Shown here in pieces: positions 34,080-44,685 of a stretch of DNA of 64,000 bases. The translations under genes and the position numbers were made by a program. Each line of letters starts with the position of its first letter. Within the stretch, counting starts at the first letter, position 1. The stretch spans positions 460,885 to 524,884 of the forward strand of contig NC_054868.1 of NCBI RefSeq assembly GCF_018320785.1. The letters run 5' to 3'. Under the pieces are notes generated by a model, which was given only the letters and a program-made list of their open reading frames with translations, was not told the origin of the DNA and ran no database searches. The DNA is from Cheilinus undulatus. Taxonomy: Eukaryota > Chordata > Actinopteri > Labriformes > Labridae.

Positions 34080-34345
34080 GTGGAGTATTATACAATCTCA
34101 GTTACAAAAAAGTTAGTGTGCCGTTTAAAATGTAAATAAAACCAGAAGTCAGTGATTGTCAGATAAAAATGCTCCTTTTATACCCAGTCATGTGACTGAC
34201 CGGTTGATAACTATCCTTATTAGTGTTAAAATGCTCCTCCAGCTGTTTTTCATTAGTATCTCTTACTTTTCCAGCCTTCTGTTTAGCCATCCCCACTTTT
34301 TTGAGATGTGTTGCAGCCCAAACATTTTTTGGAATTGTGGCAAAG
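34080..34345. mobile_element. Tc1-family fragment in fold-back arrangement
   Basis: 'gttacaaaaaagttagtgtg' with 'aaaatgtaaataaaaccaga' is a plus-orientation 5' terminus. From 34175 on the sequence is the reverse complement of the same lineage's 5' leader ('acccagtcatgtgactgac', 'ccagctgtttttcattagta'), ending at 'cacttttttgagatgtgttg'. It lies about 110 bp upstream of the rrp36 start codon, so it may overlap the promoter. Confidence 0.7.
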
Positions 34346-34457
34346 TTAACGTCCACACAAATGAAGAAGTGCTGACCCCTCACACTCTGAGCTGAATTCG
34401 TGTTTCTAACCTTCATTCATTTTTATACTCAGCCTTCATCATCCTCCAGACGGGACC

Positions 34458-34809
34458 ATGGCGAGACCAGAAAAGCTGGGACGAGGGCCAGCAGCCTCGA
34501 AGAACGCAACGATGGTCGCGAGCAGTAGTGATGAAGAAGACTCTGACGTGGAGAGGAACTTCACCCTGCTCACTGAGAGAGGAGGAGGAGGAGGAGAGGA
34601 AGAGATGAACCAAGAGGAAGAGCGCAGTGAGGCAGACGAGGAAGAGTCTGATGAGGAGGAGGAAGAGGAGGAGGGATCAGAAGGTGGTGAGGAAGACAGT
34701 GGAGACAGTGAAGCCTCTGAAGAAGAGGATGATGGTGACAAAGATAATGATGAAGAGCCAGACGACGCTGAAAGCAGTGAGGCCCAAACAAGAGAAGACA
34801 TTAAGAACG
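34458..34809 (+). CDS. rrp36: rrp36 coding exon 1 (acidic N-terminus)
   Basis: It encodes MARPEKLGRGPAASKNATMV and then a run dominated by Glu, Asp and Ser, ending before donor GTGAGT in phase 1. Purine-rich codon repeats create strong antisense open frames that are not genes. Confidence 0.92.
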
Positions 34810-37800
34810 GTGAGTTTCAGACTCAGTACCTCTGTTAGACAGGGAGGTTTATCATCTTCATCATCTTCATCATTACCATCTTTATCATCGGTACCATCAT
34901 CATCATCCTTATCATCGATGCGGGGTGTTTTTGGTCCCACGTGTGGAAGTTAAACAAATAAAAAATCATAGTCATTAATAATTACTGCAGGCATGTTCCT
35001 TTAAAATGATGTACAGTAGCAGTGACCGAGTCTCTAATTCTTCCAGAACTTTCCAGCATGTCCTTCGAGGAGATCATGAAGCTGCAGAACAAAGTAGGAA
35101 CTAAAGTTTACAACCAGGTGGCGTATGGCAGCAGCAAGCCAGTAGAGAGCAGCAAGAAGAAACGTCTGAACAAGAACAGGTGAGACTCTGGTCCACAGAC
35201 CTGCTCCTCTGCTGTCTCTGGTCCACAGACCTGCTCCTCTGCTGTCTCTGGTCCACAGACCTGCTCCTCTGCTGTCTCTGGTCCACAGACCTGCTCCTCT
35301 GCTGTCTCTGGTCCACAGACCTGCTCCTCTGCTGTCTCTGGTCCACAGACCTGCTCCTCTGCTGTCTCTGGTCCACAGACCTGCTCCTCTGCTGTCTCTG
35401 GCTGTTTTTCACATGTTTGTGTTTTCAGACCCATGGAGATTTCTGCAAAGAAGCCAGCGCCGTTCCTTCGTCAGGTCGTCCCTGTTAAAAAACCCGTGAG
35501 TAAAGAGAACGTTCGGCTAAACCAGGCTGTTCTTTTCTCTTCTTTATAAAATTCTCCCTGATTCTGATTTTCTCCAGACGCTGAGAGATCCTCGGTTTGA
35601 CGACCTGTCTGGAGAATACAAGCCTGAGATCTTTGAGAAGACGTATAAATTTATTAACGACATCAAGCAGCGAGAGAAAGAGGTGAGAAACATCAGTCTG
35701 AAGAATTCCTCTGATTTATGTCTCTGAATGTTTAGACCTGGCTAAAGGGACTCCACTGATGGAGTCAGTTCTACAAACTTCTCCATAAGTTTCCAACTAT
35801 AGCCTACTGTGGCAAGAATGGAGGGTAAAGGCTTTATACGTTCATAGCTTCACCAACATACCATCCTTGCCCTTGATGATGTCATCCTTTCATGTCTTTA
35901 ACAGTCTCTAGAAAGATGATATCATCCTTTATAGTTTATAAATCATTCCATCCTTGCCCCCAATTATGTCATCCTTGAAAGTTCCTAAAACATTCCATCT
36001 TTGCCCTCAATCATGTCATCCTATAATGTTTCTAAAACATTCCATCTTTGCCCTCAATCATGTCATCCTATAATGTTTCTAAAACATTCCATCCTTGCCC
36101 TCAATCATGTCATCCTATAATGTTTCTAAAACATTCCATCTTTGCCCTCAATCATGTCATCCTATAATGTTTCTAAAACATTCCATCCTTGCCCTCAATC
36201 ATGTCATCCTATAATGTTTCTAAAACATTCCATCCTTGCCCTCAGTGATGTCATCCTTTAATGTTTCTAAAATATTACATTCTTGCCTATGATGATGTCA
36301 TTCTTTAAAGTTCATAAAATATTCCATCCTTACCTGTGATCATGTCATCCTTTAATGTTTCTAAAACATTCCATCCTTGCTCTCAATGATGTCATTCTTT
36401 AAAGTTCATAAAACATTCCATTCTTGCCTGTTATGATGTCATCCTTTAAAGTTTCTGGTTCCTGGTCTTCTTAGTGCAGGCTGGTCTAGGCCCCTGTTGT
36501 CATTCCAGCCTAATTTGGTGTGTCCTTTTAAAGCCTGTTTATGACAGTGTGAGGGAGAAAAGCTGTTAAAGAGGCCCTGCTAGCCTCTCAGCTGGTGTCA
36601 TTCTCATCAGCATGTAGAGACGCTGAGCCACGCTCAGACATGTCTGGGCTGTTTGTCAGAATCAGAGGAACAGAGAGTTGTGATGTATCAGCGCTGGTCG
36701 TTAATGCAGAGGATGAACACGCAGACTGAAGGGCCGTCTCTTAGTGTCTGAATGACCTATCTGAATCGTTACTTCCTGTCTAAACGACCTCTAAGGGTCG
36801 GCGTTCTTCATGAAAACATGTCTTCATCTGATGAAGGCTGGCGGTGGTAGGAAAGCAGCCTTGTAGAGTTAGAGAAAACCTCCTGGCATTTTCCTGGACT
36901 TTTCTACATGTAGCCCTGCTACAGTCAAAGATACAGACAGAAATACTGAACAGCATAAACACTGATCTTCTGGGCCATCCTGAACTCTTTTAGAAGCTTT
37001 TTTATTAGTTTGGCTGGGATTTAAATTTCTCTCTCTGTCCTCAGATCATCCAGAAAAAGCTGAAGAAGACGAAGAAGAGCAACCAGAGGAAGGAGAAGCT
37101 GCAGTTCCTCCTGAAGAGGATGGTGAGTCAGGGATGGAGGAAGAACACGACTGTTAAAACCCAGGGAAAGCCCAGTTACTCTGCTTAAAATGGACTTCAG
37201 TCAAAGTAGAGTTTTTAAGCTAAAGTTTACCGTAAGGACTGAGTAGATACTGAGGAGCTGTTCAGTAAACTAAACTTTATTATTAGGAAGAGAAGGAGAA
37301 CAGATCTCCACCCAGGTGGTTCAGGTAAATCACACCTGTAGTAAAATAAACACAGCAGCTGTGTGAGGATGTGGAGTCATTCTCATGCTGCTAGGGATGC
37401 ACAGTGTTGGATGTTTGTCCATACACTGAGTTAATCCGATGCTGATATTTACATTTAGTTTAGACTAAAACATCAGGGCTTCAGACGGACTTTAACTGTC
37501 AGGGAGGAATCAGGGAATCTGTAAAACCTGTGAGAATGGTCTAAACCAGAGTTACTCAGCCCCGCTCACCCAGAGAACCAAATGTGTATATTATACAAGA
37601 GCCACAATCTAAGTGGTGAAAAGTGGCCAAAACGGTTAAAGATGCAGTAAAAGTCAGTTAAAAGTGGCAAAAATGGCCATAAACGATTAAAGATGCAGTA
37701 ACAGGCAAAAATGGGTGAGAAGTGACAAAAACTTAGTTACAGGTGGTAAAAAATGGTCAAAGGTGCCAAAAAATGCAGTGAAAATGACAAAAAAACAGGC

Positions 37801-39501
37801 AAAAAGAAGCATAGAGATGGCAAAAATGGGCAAAAAAGGTGTCCAAAAAATGTAGCACTTAATGGCAAAAGAAGGCTTATATGGGCGAAGAGTGGCAGAA
37901 AATGGCAAAAGAAAGAAAAAACTATCAATAGCAAAAAGCAGGAAAAAAGTGGCAAAAAGAAGTAGCAAAAATGGGCTAAAAGCAGAAAAAAAATAGCAAA
38001 AATGGGTGAAAAGATGCAAATATGGGGAGAAAAAGTAGGAAAAATGGGCAGAAACAGACTAAAATGGGTGAGAAGTGACAAAAAATGGTCAAAAGTAGCA
38101 AAAACATGCAACAAAAAATGAGTGGAAAGTTACTGAAACAGGCAAAAAGAAGCATAAAGATGGTAAAAATGGGGAAAATGGGGGCATTTAATGGCAAAAG
38201 GCACCTCATATGGGCTAGAAGAGATAGAAAATGGCAAAAAGGGGGAAAAAAGCAGGACAAAAGTGACAAAAATAGGAAAAAAGTGGCAAAGAGAATTGGC
38301 AAAAATGGGGTGAAAGCAGCAAAAATGGGTGAAAGGATACAAACATGGGGAGAAAAAGTAGGAAAATGGGCAGCAACAGGCAAAACTGGGTGAGAAGTGA
38401 CAAAAAATGAGTTACGGGGGCAAAAATGGTCAAAAGTGGCAAAAAGGGGGCAAAAATGGGGAGGAAAAGCAGCAAAAAATGGGCAGAAACTGGCAAAATG
38501 GGTGAGAAGTGACAAAAACTTAGTTACAGGTGGCAAAAATGGTCAAAGCGGTAAAAATATAGCAAAAAATCAGTGAAAACTGAAAAAAAAAACAGACATA
38601 AAAGCAACATTAAGGTGGCAAAAAATGGGTAAAAAGCTGTAAAAAGGTGTCAAAACTTGGAAAAAGTAGCATTTAATGGTAAAATGCAGCTTATATGGGC
38701 GAAAAGTGGCAGAAAATGGCAAAAGAAGGAGAAAAAAAATAGCAAACAGCAGGACAGAAGTGGCAAAAATAGGCAAAAAGAAATGTCAAAATAGGCTAAA
38801 AACAGCAAAAGTTGATTAAAAGTGGCCAATTAAAGCTGACTGTACAAGCGGGGGAAACAAACTGATTTATGTGATTTTGAAACGGATCATTTCTGAGCTC
38901 AAAGTTTCCCTTTATTGAAGGTTTTCTGGGGGGTAGTATTTAGAGCCACACGGTGAGTATCACTGGTCCAGAGTGTTGAACCGTGTCAGAGGAACCAGAT
39001 GAAACCACGTTTTCACCCCCATGCCCTGCAAAGACCCGGTCCACGTGAGGGTCTATGGTCTGTGTTACGCCATGTAAATAAATCCCTGCAGGGTCTGCTG
39101 GTTTATCATATGAAGACTTTAACATGTGACCTGTGACCTCTGCAGGAGAACCAGGAGCGAGCGAGGATGAGCCGCGAGCAGCAGAGAGAGAGAGAGCTGC
39201 AGTTTAAGAGGCAGCAGAGAGAACGAGCCAATCAGGGAGCTCGGCCGTTCTTCCTCAAGAAGTGTAAGGATCAACAAAGACATCTGTTTTTATATTTCCA
39301 CTGATCCTCCGCTGCTTTAGAGAGGGTTTTACATTTAGATTTGTTCTTGTTTCAGCGGAGAAGAAGAAGCTGCAGCTGGCAGAGAAATACGAAGAGCTGA
39401 AGAAGAGCGGGAAACTGGACAACTTCCTGAGCAAGAAGAGGAAGAGGAACGCCGGGAAGGACCGCAGGAAGCTCCCCAAACAGCTGCAGAAGAAGAACTA
39501 G
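34458..39501 (+). CDS. rrp36: rrp36, ribosomal RNA processing protein 36 homolog (complete, 7 coding exons)
   Basis: RRP36 is a nucleolar factor of the small-subunit processome needed for early pre-rRNA cleavages on the way to 18S rRNA. Coding exons are 34458..34809, 35047..35179, 35429..35495, 35578..35682, 37045..37122, 39146..39263 and 39356..39501 (stop TAG). They sum to 999 nt, 332 residues, with matching phases and GT-AG borders throughout. The first 117 residues are acidic and low-complexity (Glu/Asp runs). The conserved family region follows: SFEEIMKLQNKVGTKVYNQV, PRFDDLSGEYKPEIFEKTYK, the basic helix KKLKKTKKSNQRKEKLQFLL, RPFFLKKSEKKKLQLAEKYE, and the basic tail FLSKKRKRNAGKDRRKLPKQ. 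It is longer than the human protein (about 259 residues) through the acidic N-terminus. The start is the first ATG in a good context (gggaccATGG). Confidence 0.95.
35047..35179 (+). CDS. rrp36: rrp36 coding exon 2
   Basis: The acceptor is TTCCAG. It encodes ELSSMSFEEIMKLQNKVG, then TKVYNQVAYGSSKPVES, then KKKRLNKN, ending in phase 2 before GTGAGA. A 30-bp minisatellite begins a few bases after the donor. Confidence 0.96.
35187..35401. repeat. 30-bp minisatellite, about 7 copies, in rrp36 intron 2
   Basis: The unit is 'ctggtccacagacctgctcc' plus 'tctgctgtct'; copies are identical over most of their length. The array fills almost the whole of the short intron between exons 2 and 3. Confidence 0.97.
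35429..35495 (+). CDS. rrp36: rrp36 coding exon 3
   Basis: This 67-nt exon has acceptor GTTTTCAG and donor GTGAGT. It encodes RPMEISAKKPAPFLRQVV, then PVKKP. It is a linker, conserved in its KKPAPFLRQV core. Confidence 0.93.
35578..35682 (+). CDS. rrp36: rrp36 coding exon 4
   Basis: This exon is 35 codons, phase 0 at both ends: TLRDPRFDDLSGEYKPEIFE, then KTYKFINDIKQREKE. It is the most conserved block of the family. Confidence 0.97.
35815..36450 (+). repeat. Minisatellite of about 48 bp in rrp36 intron 4, derived from a dispersed repeat
   Basis: The units contain 'aaaacattccatccttgccc' and 'tcaatcatgtcatcctataa' plus 'tgtttct', about 12 more or less complete copies. The leading part (gaatggagggtaaaggct, gcttcaccaacat, tgatgatgtcatcc) matches the reverse complement of 14190..14360 in order and spacing. 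Confidence 0.85.
36451..37044. other. rrp36 intron 4, remainder, no recognised feature
   Basis: Unique-looking intron between the minisatellite and exon 5. A pyrimidine tract (ctctctctgtcctcag) precedes exon 5. Confidence 0.5.
37045..37122 (+). CDS. rrp36: rrp36 coding exon 5
   Basis: This exon is 26 codons, phase 0 to 0: IIQKKLKKTKKSNQRKEK, then LQFLLKRM, before GTGAGT. It is the basic helix of the family. Confidence 0.96.
37165..37350 (-). repeat. Dispersed repeat, copy B (copy A at 8515..8710)
   Basis: The reverse complement aligns with 8515..8710 through 'cctcagtatctactcag' and flanking blocks. It lies in rrp36 intron 5. Confidence 0.65.
37547..38965 (-). mobile_element. hAT-like miniature element, copy 8 (long form, 1.4 kb)
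   Basis: It starts CAGAGTTACTCAGCC and ends GGTGAGTATCACTG, in inverse orientation. The flanks gtctaaac and gtccagag match at 5 of 8. The core has expanded A-rich sub-repeats in two or three blocks, each with 'gcaaaaatgggtgagaagtg'. It fills most of rrp36 intron 5. The Phe/Pro/Leu-rich antisense frames are not genes. Confidence 0.85.
39146..39263 (+). CDS. rrp36: rrp36 coding exon 6
   Basis: The acceptor is CTGCAG. It encodes ENQERARMSREQQRERELQF, then KRQQRERANQGARPFFLKK, ending in phase 1 before GTAAGG. Confidence 0.96.
39356..39501 (+). CDS. rrp36: rrp36 coding exon 7 with stop
   Basis: The acceptor is TTTCAG. It encodes SEKKKLQLAEKYEELKKSG, then the basic nucleolar-type tail LSKKRKRNAGKDRRKLPKQL, then QKKN and TAG. 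The C-terminus of the family ends similarly. Confidence 0.97.
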
Positions 39502-40080
39502 GATGAAGACCCGGCAGGGGGGCGGTCTGAGCTTCAGTCCTGTACTGACACGTCTCTGCCTGTAGGGGGAGCCATTGTCTCAAAGTAAAGACCTTATTTA
39601 GGAGCTGTGGTGCATTCAGGGACACTGGGAAAACCCAGCATCTGAGTATCAAAGGATCTTTAGAGTTTAACTTGAAGCTTCGTCCTTGAAGTGGAGGATG
39701 TTACTAGAATTTTCTTCTGGGACCTTTGACCTCATCTTTCTGCCTACATGTGAATAAAATCACAAACACACCGTCAGAGGATTTCAGAGACTCGAGCTTC
39801 AGCTGAAAGAGGAAATGAAGCCTGATGGATTTTATTGGTTTAATTTCCATCATAGTGAGCTGATCCAGCAGAGGAGAGTTTGGACTCCAGCACAGAGGTT
39901 CAGATATTTTCATGTGTGCTTTGAGATGGTTGACATTTTACTGATTCATCTTTTTCTGTGTAGAGTTAGTAAGCCGTCACAGCTGTGTGAAAACCTGAGC
40001 GTCAGCTCCACATCTCTGATTTAGGTTCAACTCTACATTTATTCTTCTTTACTGAATAAAACAGTTATAAATGTGCTGCT
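39502..40080 (+). other. rrp36: rrp36 3' UTR with candidate polyadenylation signals
   Basis: AATAAA occurs at 39753-39758 and again at 40055-40060, so the message could end near 39775 or 40080. No downstream gene starts before the hAT-like element at 40138. Confidence 0.6.
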
Positions 40081-40137
40081 GCGGGACGTCCTTTAAAGGT
40101 GAATCAGGGTTCCCACGGTCCTTAAACAGCCTTAGAC

Positions 40138-41955
40138 CAGTCATACTCAATGTGTGGCTCTTTTATGTCTTCATCTGAATTATTATTCCCCAAGAAAACC
40201 TTTTTTTGCCCCTTTATTCTATTTTTTTGCCACTTTTCACCCATTTAAGCGACCTTTTGTCTTTAAATACCACTTTCTGCCCATACTAGCCACTCTTGAC
40301 TGTTTTTACTCATGTTTTTCACTCATTTTTTGGCCGTGTTTTTGCCACTTTTGGACCATTTTTTCACTACCTGTAACTCATGTTTTTTTTTTTAAGATAT
40401 ATTTATTACTCTTTTGGTTTTTACAAAATATATAGCACAAAAACATAAAGGCACCTTATTCTACAAAGAACACAGTGAACAAAGACTCCCACGGTGAATA
40501 ACTAATAAATAAAAAATAAAATGTAAAAAAAAGCCATGAAATACAAAACAACACAGGAAAGACAGAAAACAATACCCACACACACACGCACGCACACGCA
40601 CACACACACACACACACACGCACGCACAAAAATAACTCAAATTGACAGTTGGAGGGGTGCATCAGCAGATACCAGGCAGTAAGGTGTTGGGGTGATACCA
40701 GAGCTCAGGTGAGGTTCCTTCTGGGTTTGTCAGACCAAATAAGTCCATAGAGGCCGTTCTGCAAAGTCTGAGCACTCTCCACTCCAGTATAGTTCAGAAA
40801 AGGCTTCCAAGTTCAACAGAATAACAGAGGGTTGTCTTTAAGCCAGTAGGTCATTGCTTCCAGGTGAATAAGCTCCATTATGCCCTGTAACCGCTGTGGG
40901 AGCTGCGGAGGTTTGTCAGAGATCCACTGGAGTAGGAAACACCGTCTGGCACCAAACAAAAGGACATCTAGCAGCCTCAACATACAAGGATTAAGTTTCA
41001 GTGCAGGGTGTAAACCAAGGATACACGACAGCGGAGAAAGATCCAGTTCTTTACTGTAAATGTCAGAAATGTCTTTGCTAACCTTTCTCCAGAAGTTTTT
41101 AATCAAAAATACAAAGGCAGTGTGATTCCAGTGGGATCTTACATTATTGCAGTGTATTACTGTTTGACTGTGTAAGCTGGAGCCTGTGGGTCATTCTGTA
41201 GGGAAGTTCCTTAACTTTGTAGGTGGACAGATGGCCAGATGAGCTTAGCCATACATCGCCCCACTCCTCATCAGAAACCCCCAGGTCAGCCTCCCAGAGC
41301 AATTTCAGCTGACCAGTGGAGGGGGCAGAGCACTATAAAACCTGGTAGTCCGTTTTTGGGGTTCAGAGTCCTGCAGGATCTTTTCAATAGAAGAGCAAGA
41401 GAACCGGCCAGGGTGCTACGGATCTGCACACACCTAAAAAATGTCTGGAGGGGAGGTCATGTTGCTCTATCAGCTGGTTGAAGGATTTACAATGCCGTCA
41501 GCCAATAAGTCTCCTATCGTATGAGTACCCTTCTCAGACCACAGGAGAAATGCGCGGTCTTCCAGACCGGGGGAAACCCGGGTTTAAATGAATATCAGTG
41601 AGAGGGAATCCCCTGAGTCCCTATTTTATGAATAATTCTCCAAACCTTTCGTGTGTTTTGGAGGAGGTCATTGCCGCTTGCTTTTCCTGACGCATATTTT
41701 TTAGAAACACACAAAATATGACGAAGGGGAGTTGGATCCAAAGGGGCGGACTCTGCTAAGCCATGAACTCGTGTTTTTGTAACTCCTCACCCACGTTTTT
41801 CCACTTTTTCACCCATTTTTGTTGCTTTTTGACCATTTTTGCCATCTTGAACTCATTGTTATTGCTACTTTAAGCTGTTTTTGCCACTTTTCACCTCTTA
41901 GATTGTGGCTCAAAGGTATTTTTCAACAGTTTGGCTCTTTGGTTGAGTAACGCTG
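40138..41955 (+). mobile_element. hAT-like miniature element, copy 9, split by a LINE insertion
   Basis: The left end CAGTCATACTCAATGTGTGG and right end GGTTGAGTAACGCTG belong to one element, with flanks ccttagac and cctgagat (6 of 8). The T-rich core is interrupted at 40388..41765. The host copy without the insert would be about 440 bp. Confidence 0.85.
40388..41765 (-). mobile_element. L1-type LINE 3' fragment inserted in a hAT-like element
   Basis: The insert runs on the minus strand with its poly-A end on the left (a T run at 40383..40394) and target-site copies aactcatgttttt / aactcgtgttttt (40375-40387 and 41766-41778, 12 of 13). Minus-strand reading gives NFWRKVSKDISDIY, LLDVLLFGARRCFLLQWISD and KPPQLPQRLQGIMELIHLEA, typical of the C-terminal tail of vertebrate L1 ORF2. 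It is 5'-truncated and degenerate. A (CA)n tract sits at about 40575..40625. Confidence 0.85.
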
Positions 41956-42885
41956 CCTGAGATTATGATTATTAACACCATAAATATGATTAAAGTCTGT
42001 TTTCCTCGTAGCGTTCTTAGACTTTACACAACTCCTGGACTGATCAGAGTGACCGTGTCTGCTCAGAGTTATTTAGTAAAACTCCAGTGATGTGTTTGAG
42101 GTGACAGTCATTAAAGGGATATTTCCCTGTTTCTCAGGTTGAGTAGAGTGAGGGATGTAGCTGTAGTAGTGATTTTAGAGAGCACTGCTCCTTTAACAAG
42201 GACTCCCAGGCTGCACAGGTGGGTCAGGTTTTGGTAAATATGGGGGTTTCATTTTTTACCCAGAAGGCCTCTGTGTTTTTGTCTCTAGTTTACAGTGCAG
42301 CTGCTGGTTTCGTGTAGTGACAGAAACACAGATGCATTCTGGGTAGCAGCTCCTGCTGTCGCAGGGTCCTGAGTGTAGATGAATAAAGATGACTTTAATG
42401 GACAGTGAAGGTCTGGGTGAGGGGAGAGTACTTCATAAACCCCACAGCAGACAGAGTCCACGGGTCTGTGGATCTGAGCCTCCCAGACCCCCAGAGACCC
42501 CTCAGGACCTACACATGGGAAACAGAAGACCTCAGAGCTTTGCTGCACAAATCTTGATGTTGCTGCAACAAGTTGGTTTGATTTGCATGTATGAGGTTGC
42601 ATCAAGAGGCCCCCGCCCCCCCGTGGCCCCCCATGTCTCTAAAAGTCAATTAGCGGTGTGTAACGAGAACACAGAGAGAATTAATCCTGTTCTCTCTGCT
42701 CTCTGACAGGTGGCATTCAGCTCCCTCATACCCACCCCCACCCCCACCCCCCAACCCCCCCACCCCTCTGTGGGACAATGGGGGGGGGGGGTAAACAGGG
42801 TCTTAAATTCATGAGCTGATATAACCATTCACCCCCCGATCCTTCAGCCTCCACCTCCTCTTTGTGATGCTGTGGCTATAAAAGT
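41956..42885. other. Intergenic DNA with a C-tract/G-tract pair at 42727..42790
   Basis: No gene. At 42727..42790 a run of C-blocks (cccacccccacccccacccc type) is followed by ten consecutive G. The minus strand has enough G-runs to form a G-quadruplex, and the two tracts could also pair. Confidence 0.55.
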
Positions 42886-42894
42886 TATCAAGGA

Positions 42895-43455
42895 CTCTTT
42901 GGGGTCCAGGTCTCTTTGGGGTCCAGGTCTCTTTGGATCCTGGTGTCTTTGGGGTCCAGGTCTCTTTGAGGTTCAGGTCTCTATGGGGTCCACGTCTCTT
43001 TGGGATTCAGGTCTCTATGGGGTCCACGTCTCTGGGGTTCAGGTCTCTGTGCTGTCCACGTCTCTATGGGGTCCAGGTCTCTGTGGGGTCCAGGTCTCTA
43101 TGGGGTTCGGGTCTCTATGGGGTCCACGTCTCTGGGGTTCAGGTCTCTGTGCTATCCACGTCTCTATGGGGTCCAGGTCTCTTTGGGGTCCAGGTCTCTT
43201 TGGATCCTGGTGTCTTTGGGGTCCAGGTCTCTTTGAGGTTCAGGTCTCTATGGGGTCCACGTCTCTTTGGGATTCAGGTCTCTATGGGGTCCACGTCTCT
43301 TTGGGGTTCAGGTCTCTATGGGGTCCATGTCTCTGGGGTTCAGGTCTCTGTGCTGTCCACGTCTCTATGGGGTCCAGGTCTCTGTGGGGTCCAGGTCTCT
43401 ATGGGGTTCGGGTCTCTGTGGGGTCCAGGTCTCTATGGGTCCAGGTCTTCGGGGT
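42895..43455. repeat. Minisatellite of about 20-bp units with a 267-bp higher-order repeat
   Basis: The units are variants of 'ggggtccaggtctctttg' and 'ggggtccacgtctctatg'. The order of variants around 'ctttggatcctggtgtcttt' at 42931 recurs at 43198, so about 267 bp was duplicated as a block. The long open frames across it (GVQVSMGS types) are by-products. Confidence 0.95.
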
Positions 43456-43681
43456 AGAGGAGTCCAGCAGGAGCTCCTTTAATCCCAGACTCCAGATTTT
43501 GGCTCTCTGTCAGGAATCTAAGGTTTCATCAGGTTTATGTTTCTGTGATTTTCTGTTTTATGATTTTTTTCACTTTTATCTGAATATTTTTATTTGCTCT
43601 GATTTTCTAGATTTATGAGGAAAAAGAGTTGAAGGGGTAAAAACATTTTGGAGCGTCAGAGCCAGAAAACCAGAGGATGTA

Positions 43682-43955
43682 CAGTCATGGGTGAAAGTAT
43701 TGGCACCCCCAGAATTTTCCCAGAAAATTCACCATTTCTCCCAGAAAGTGTTGCAGTTCCAAATGTTTTTGGTATCCATGTGTTCATTTCCTTTATGTTC
43801 ATTGGAACAACACAAAAAATCTGAAAAAAAAAGACAAAATTGACATAATTAAACACAAAACTCAAAAAATGGGCCGGACAGAATGATTGTCCTCTTAAAT
43901 CTGTGGGTAAATCATTTATGTCAAACATGTGATGCTAATTTTAAACTCACCTGTG
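43682..43955 (+). mobile_element. Tc1-like element, 5' terminal fragment
   Basis: After TA at 43680-43681, 'cagtcatgggtgaaagtatt' with 'ggcacccc', then 'tccttttatgttcattggaa'-like and 'acaaaactcaaaaaatgggc' blocks, match the left end of another fish Tc1 lineage. The rest is lost. Confidence 0.75.
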
Positions 43956-44154
43956 GCAGTAACAGGTAACTTGATTTTTTTAACTTAAAGATTGTGTTTT
44001 ACTTGTAAATTTAAACTGTAAAGTTTAGTTTTAAAATGAGAAGATGGTCTTTATTCGGTTTCAGAGGCCCTCATAACAACCTTTAAAGTAAAAGTGAAAG
44101 TCTGTATTTCGTGTCCCTTATCAGGTAGATCTGACTCAGAAAGCTTTAATTTGA

Positions 44155-44540
44155 TCTGAGAGCAGATCTGACCAATCAGTGTCATTTGAAGGAAATAGGG
44201 CGTAGCTGTGGGCGGGGTTTAGATGAACTGGAAGCCAGTCAACAATGGCTGCTGCTGGTGTAGCCATTAGCTTGGATGTAGCTATAATATGTAGCTATAA
44301 TATCTTAAATCTTTTGTGAAACTCGAGCAGAGAACGACACTTAAAGTTTGACCTTCTGACCAGCTCCTCCGTTATAAACGGAGCCTTACTGTTGAGCTCG
44401 GTTACTAACTGCTCATGTCTACTACCTGACTTTGTCTCATCGCTCTGATTGGGCCGTCATAAATGTGACAGACAGAATGCTCCTCCAATCACCTTTCTTC
44501 TAAGTCCCGCCCCTCCTGAAGACTTTCTATGGGAGCTTTC
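44155..44540 (+). repeat. Dispersed repeat, related to 18850..19255
   Basis: 'gctctgattgggccgtcata' followed by 'aatgtgacagacagaatg' and 'ccaatcacctttctt' parallel the copy in tp53bp2 intron 1. Class unknown. Confidence 0.5.
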
Positions 44541-44685
44541 CTAGGATGTGGAAAATCTCCGTGCTGTGGCTGAGGTGTGTGAGTTTAGACTCCTGCGGTC
44601 GGAGAATAAATCCGTCATCTCATTTTAAACCCACCCACTCTGAAAACCATCACGTTCAGGCTCTCTCACCTTTAAGAGGTTAGCT

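Noticed and set aside
34439..34801. Ser-rich antisense frame over rrp36 exon 1
   Set aside because: It is the mirror of Glu/Asp-rich codons in the real exon.
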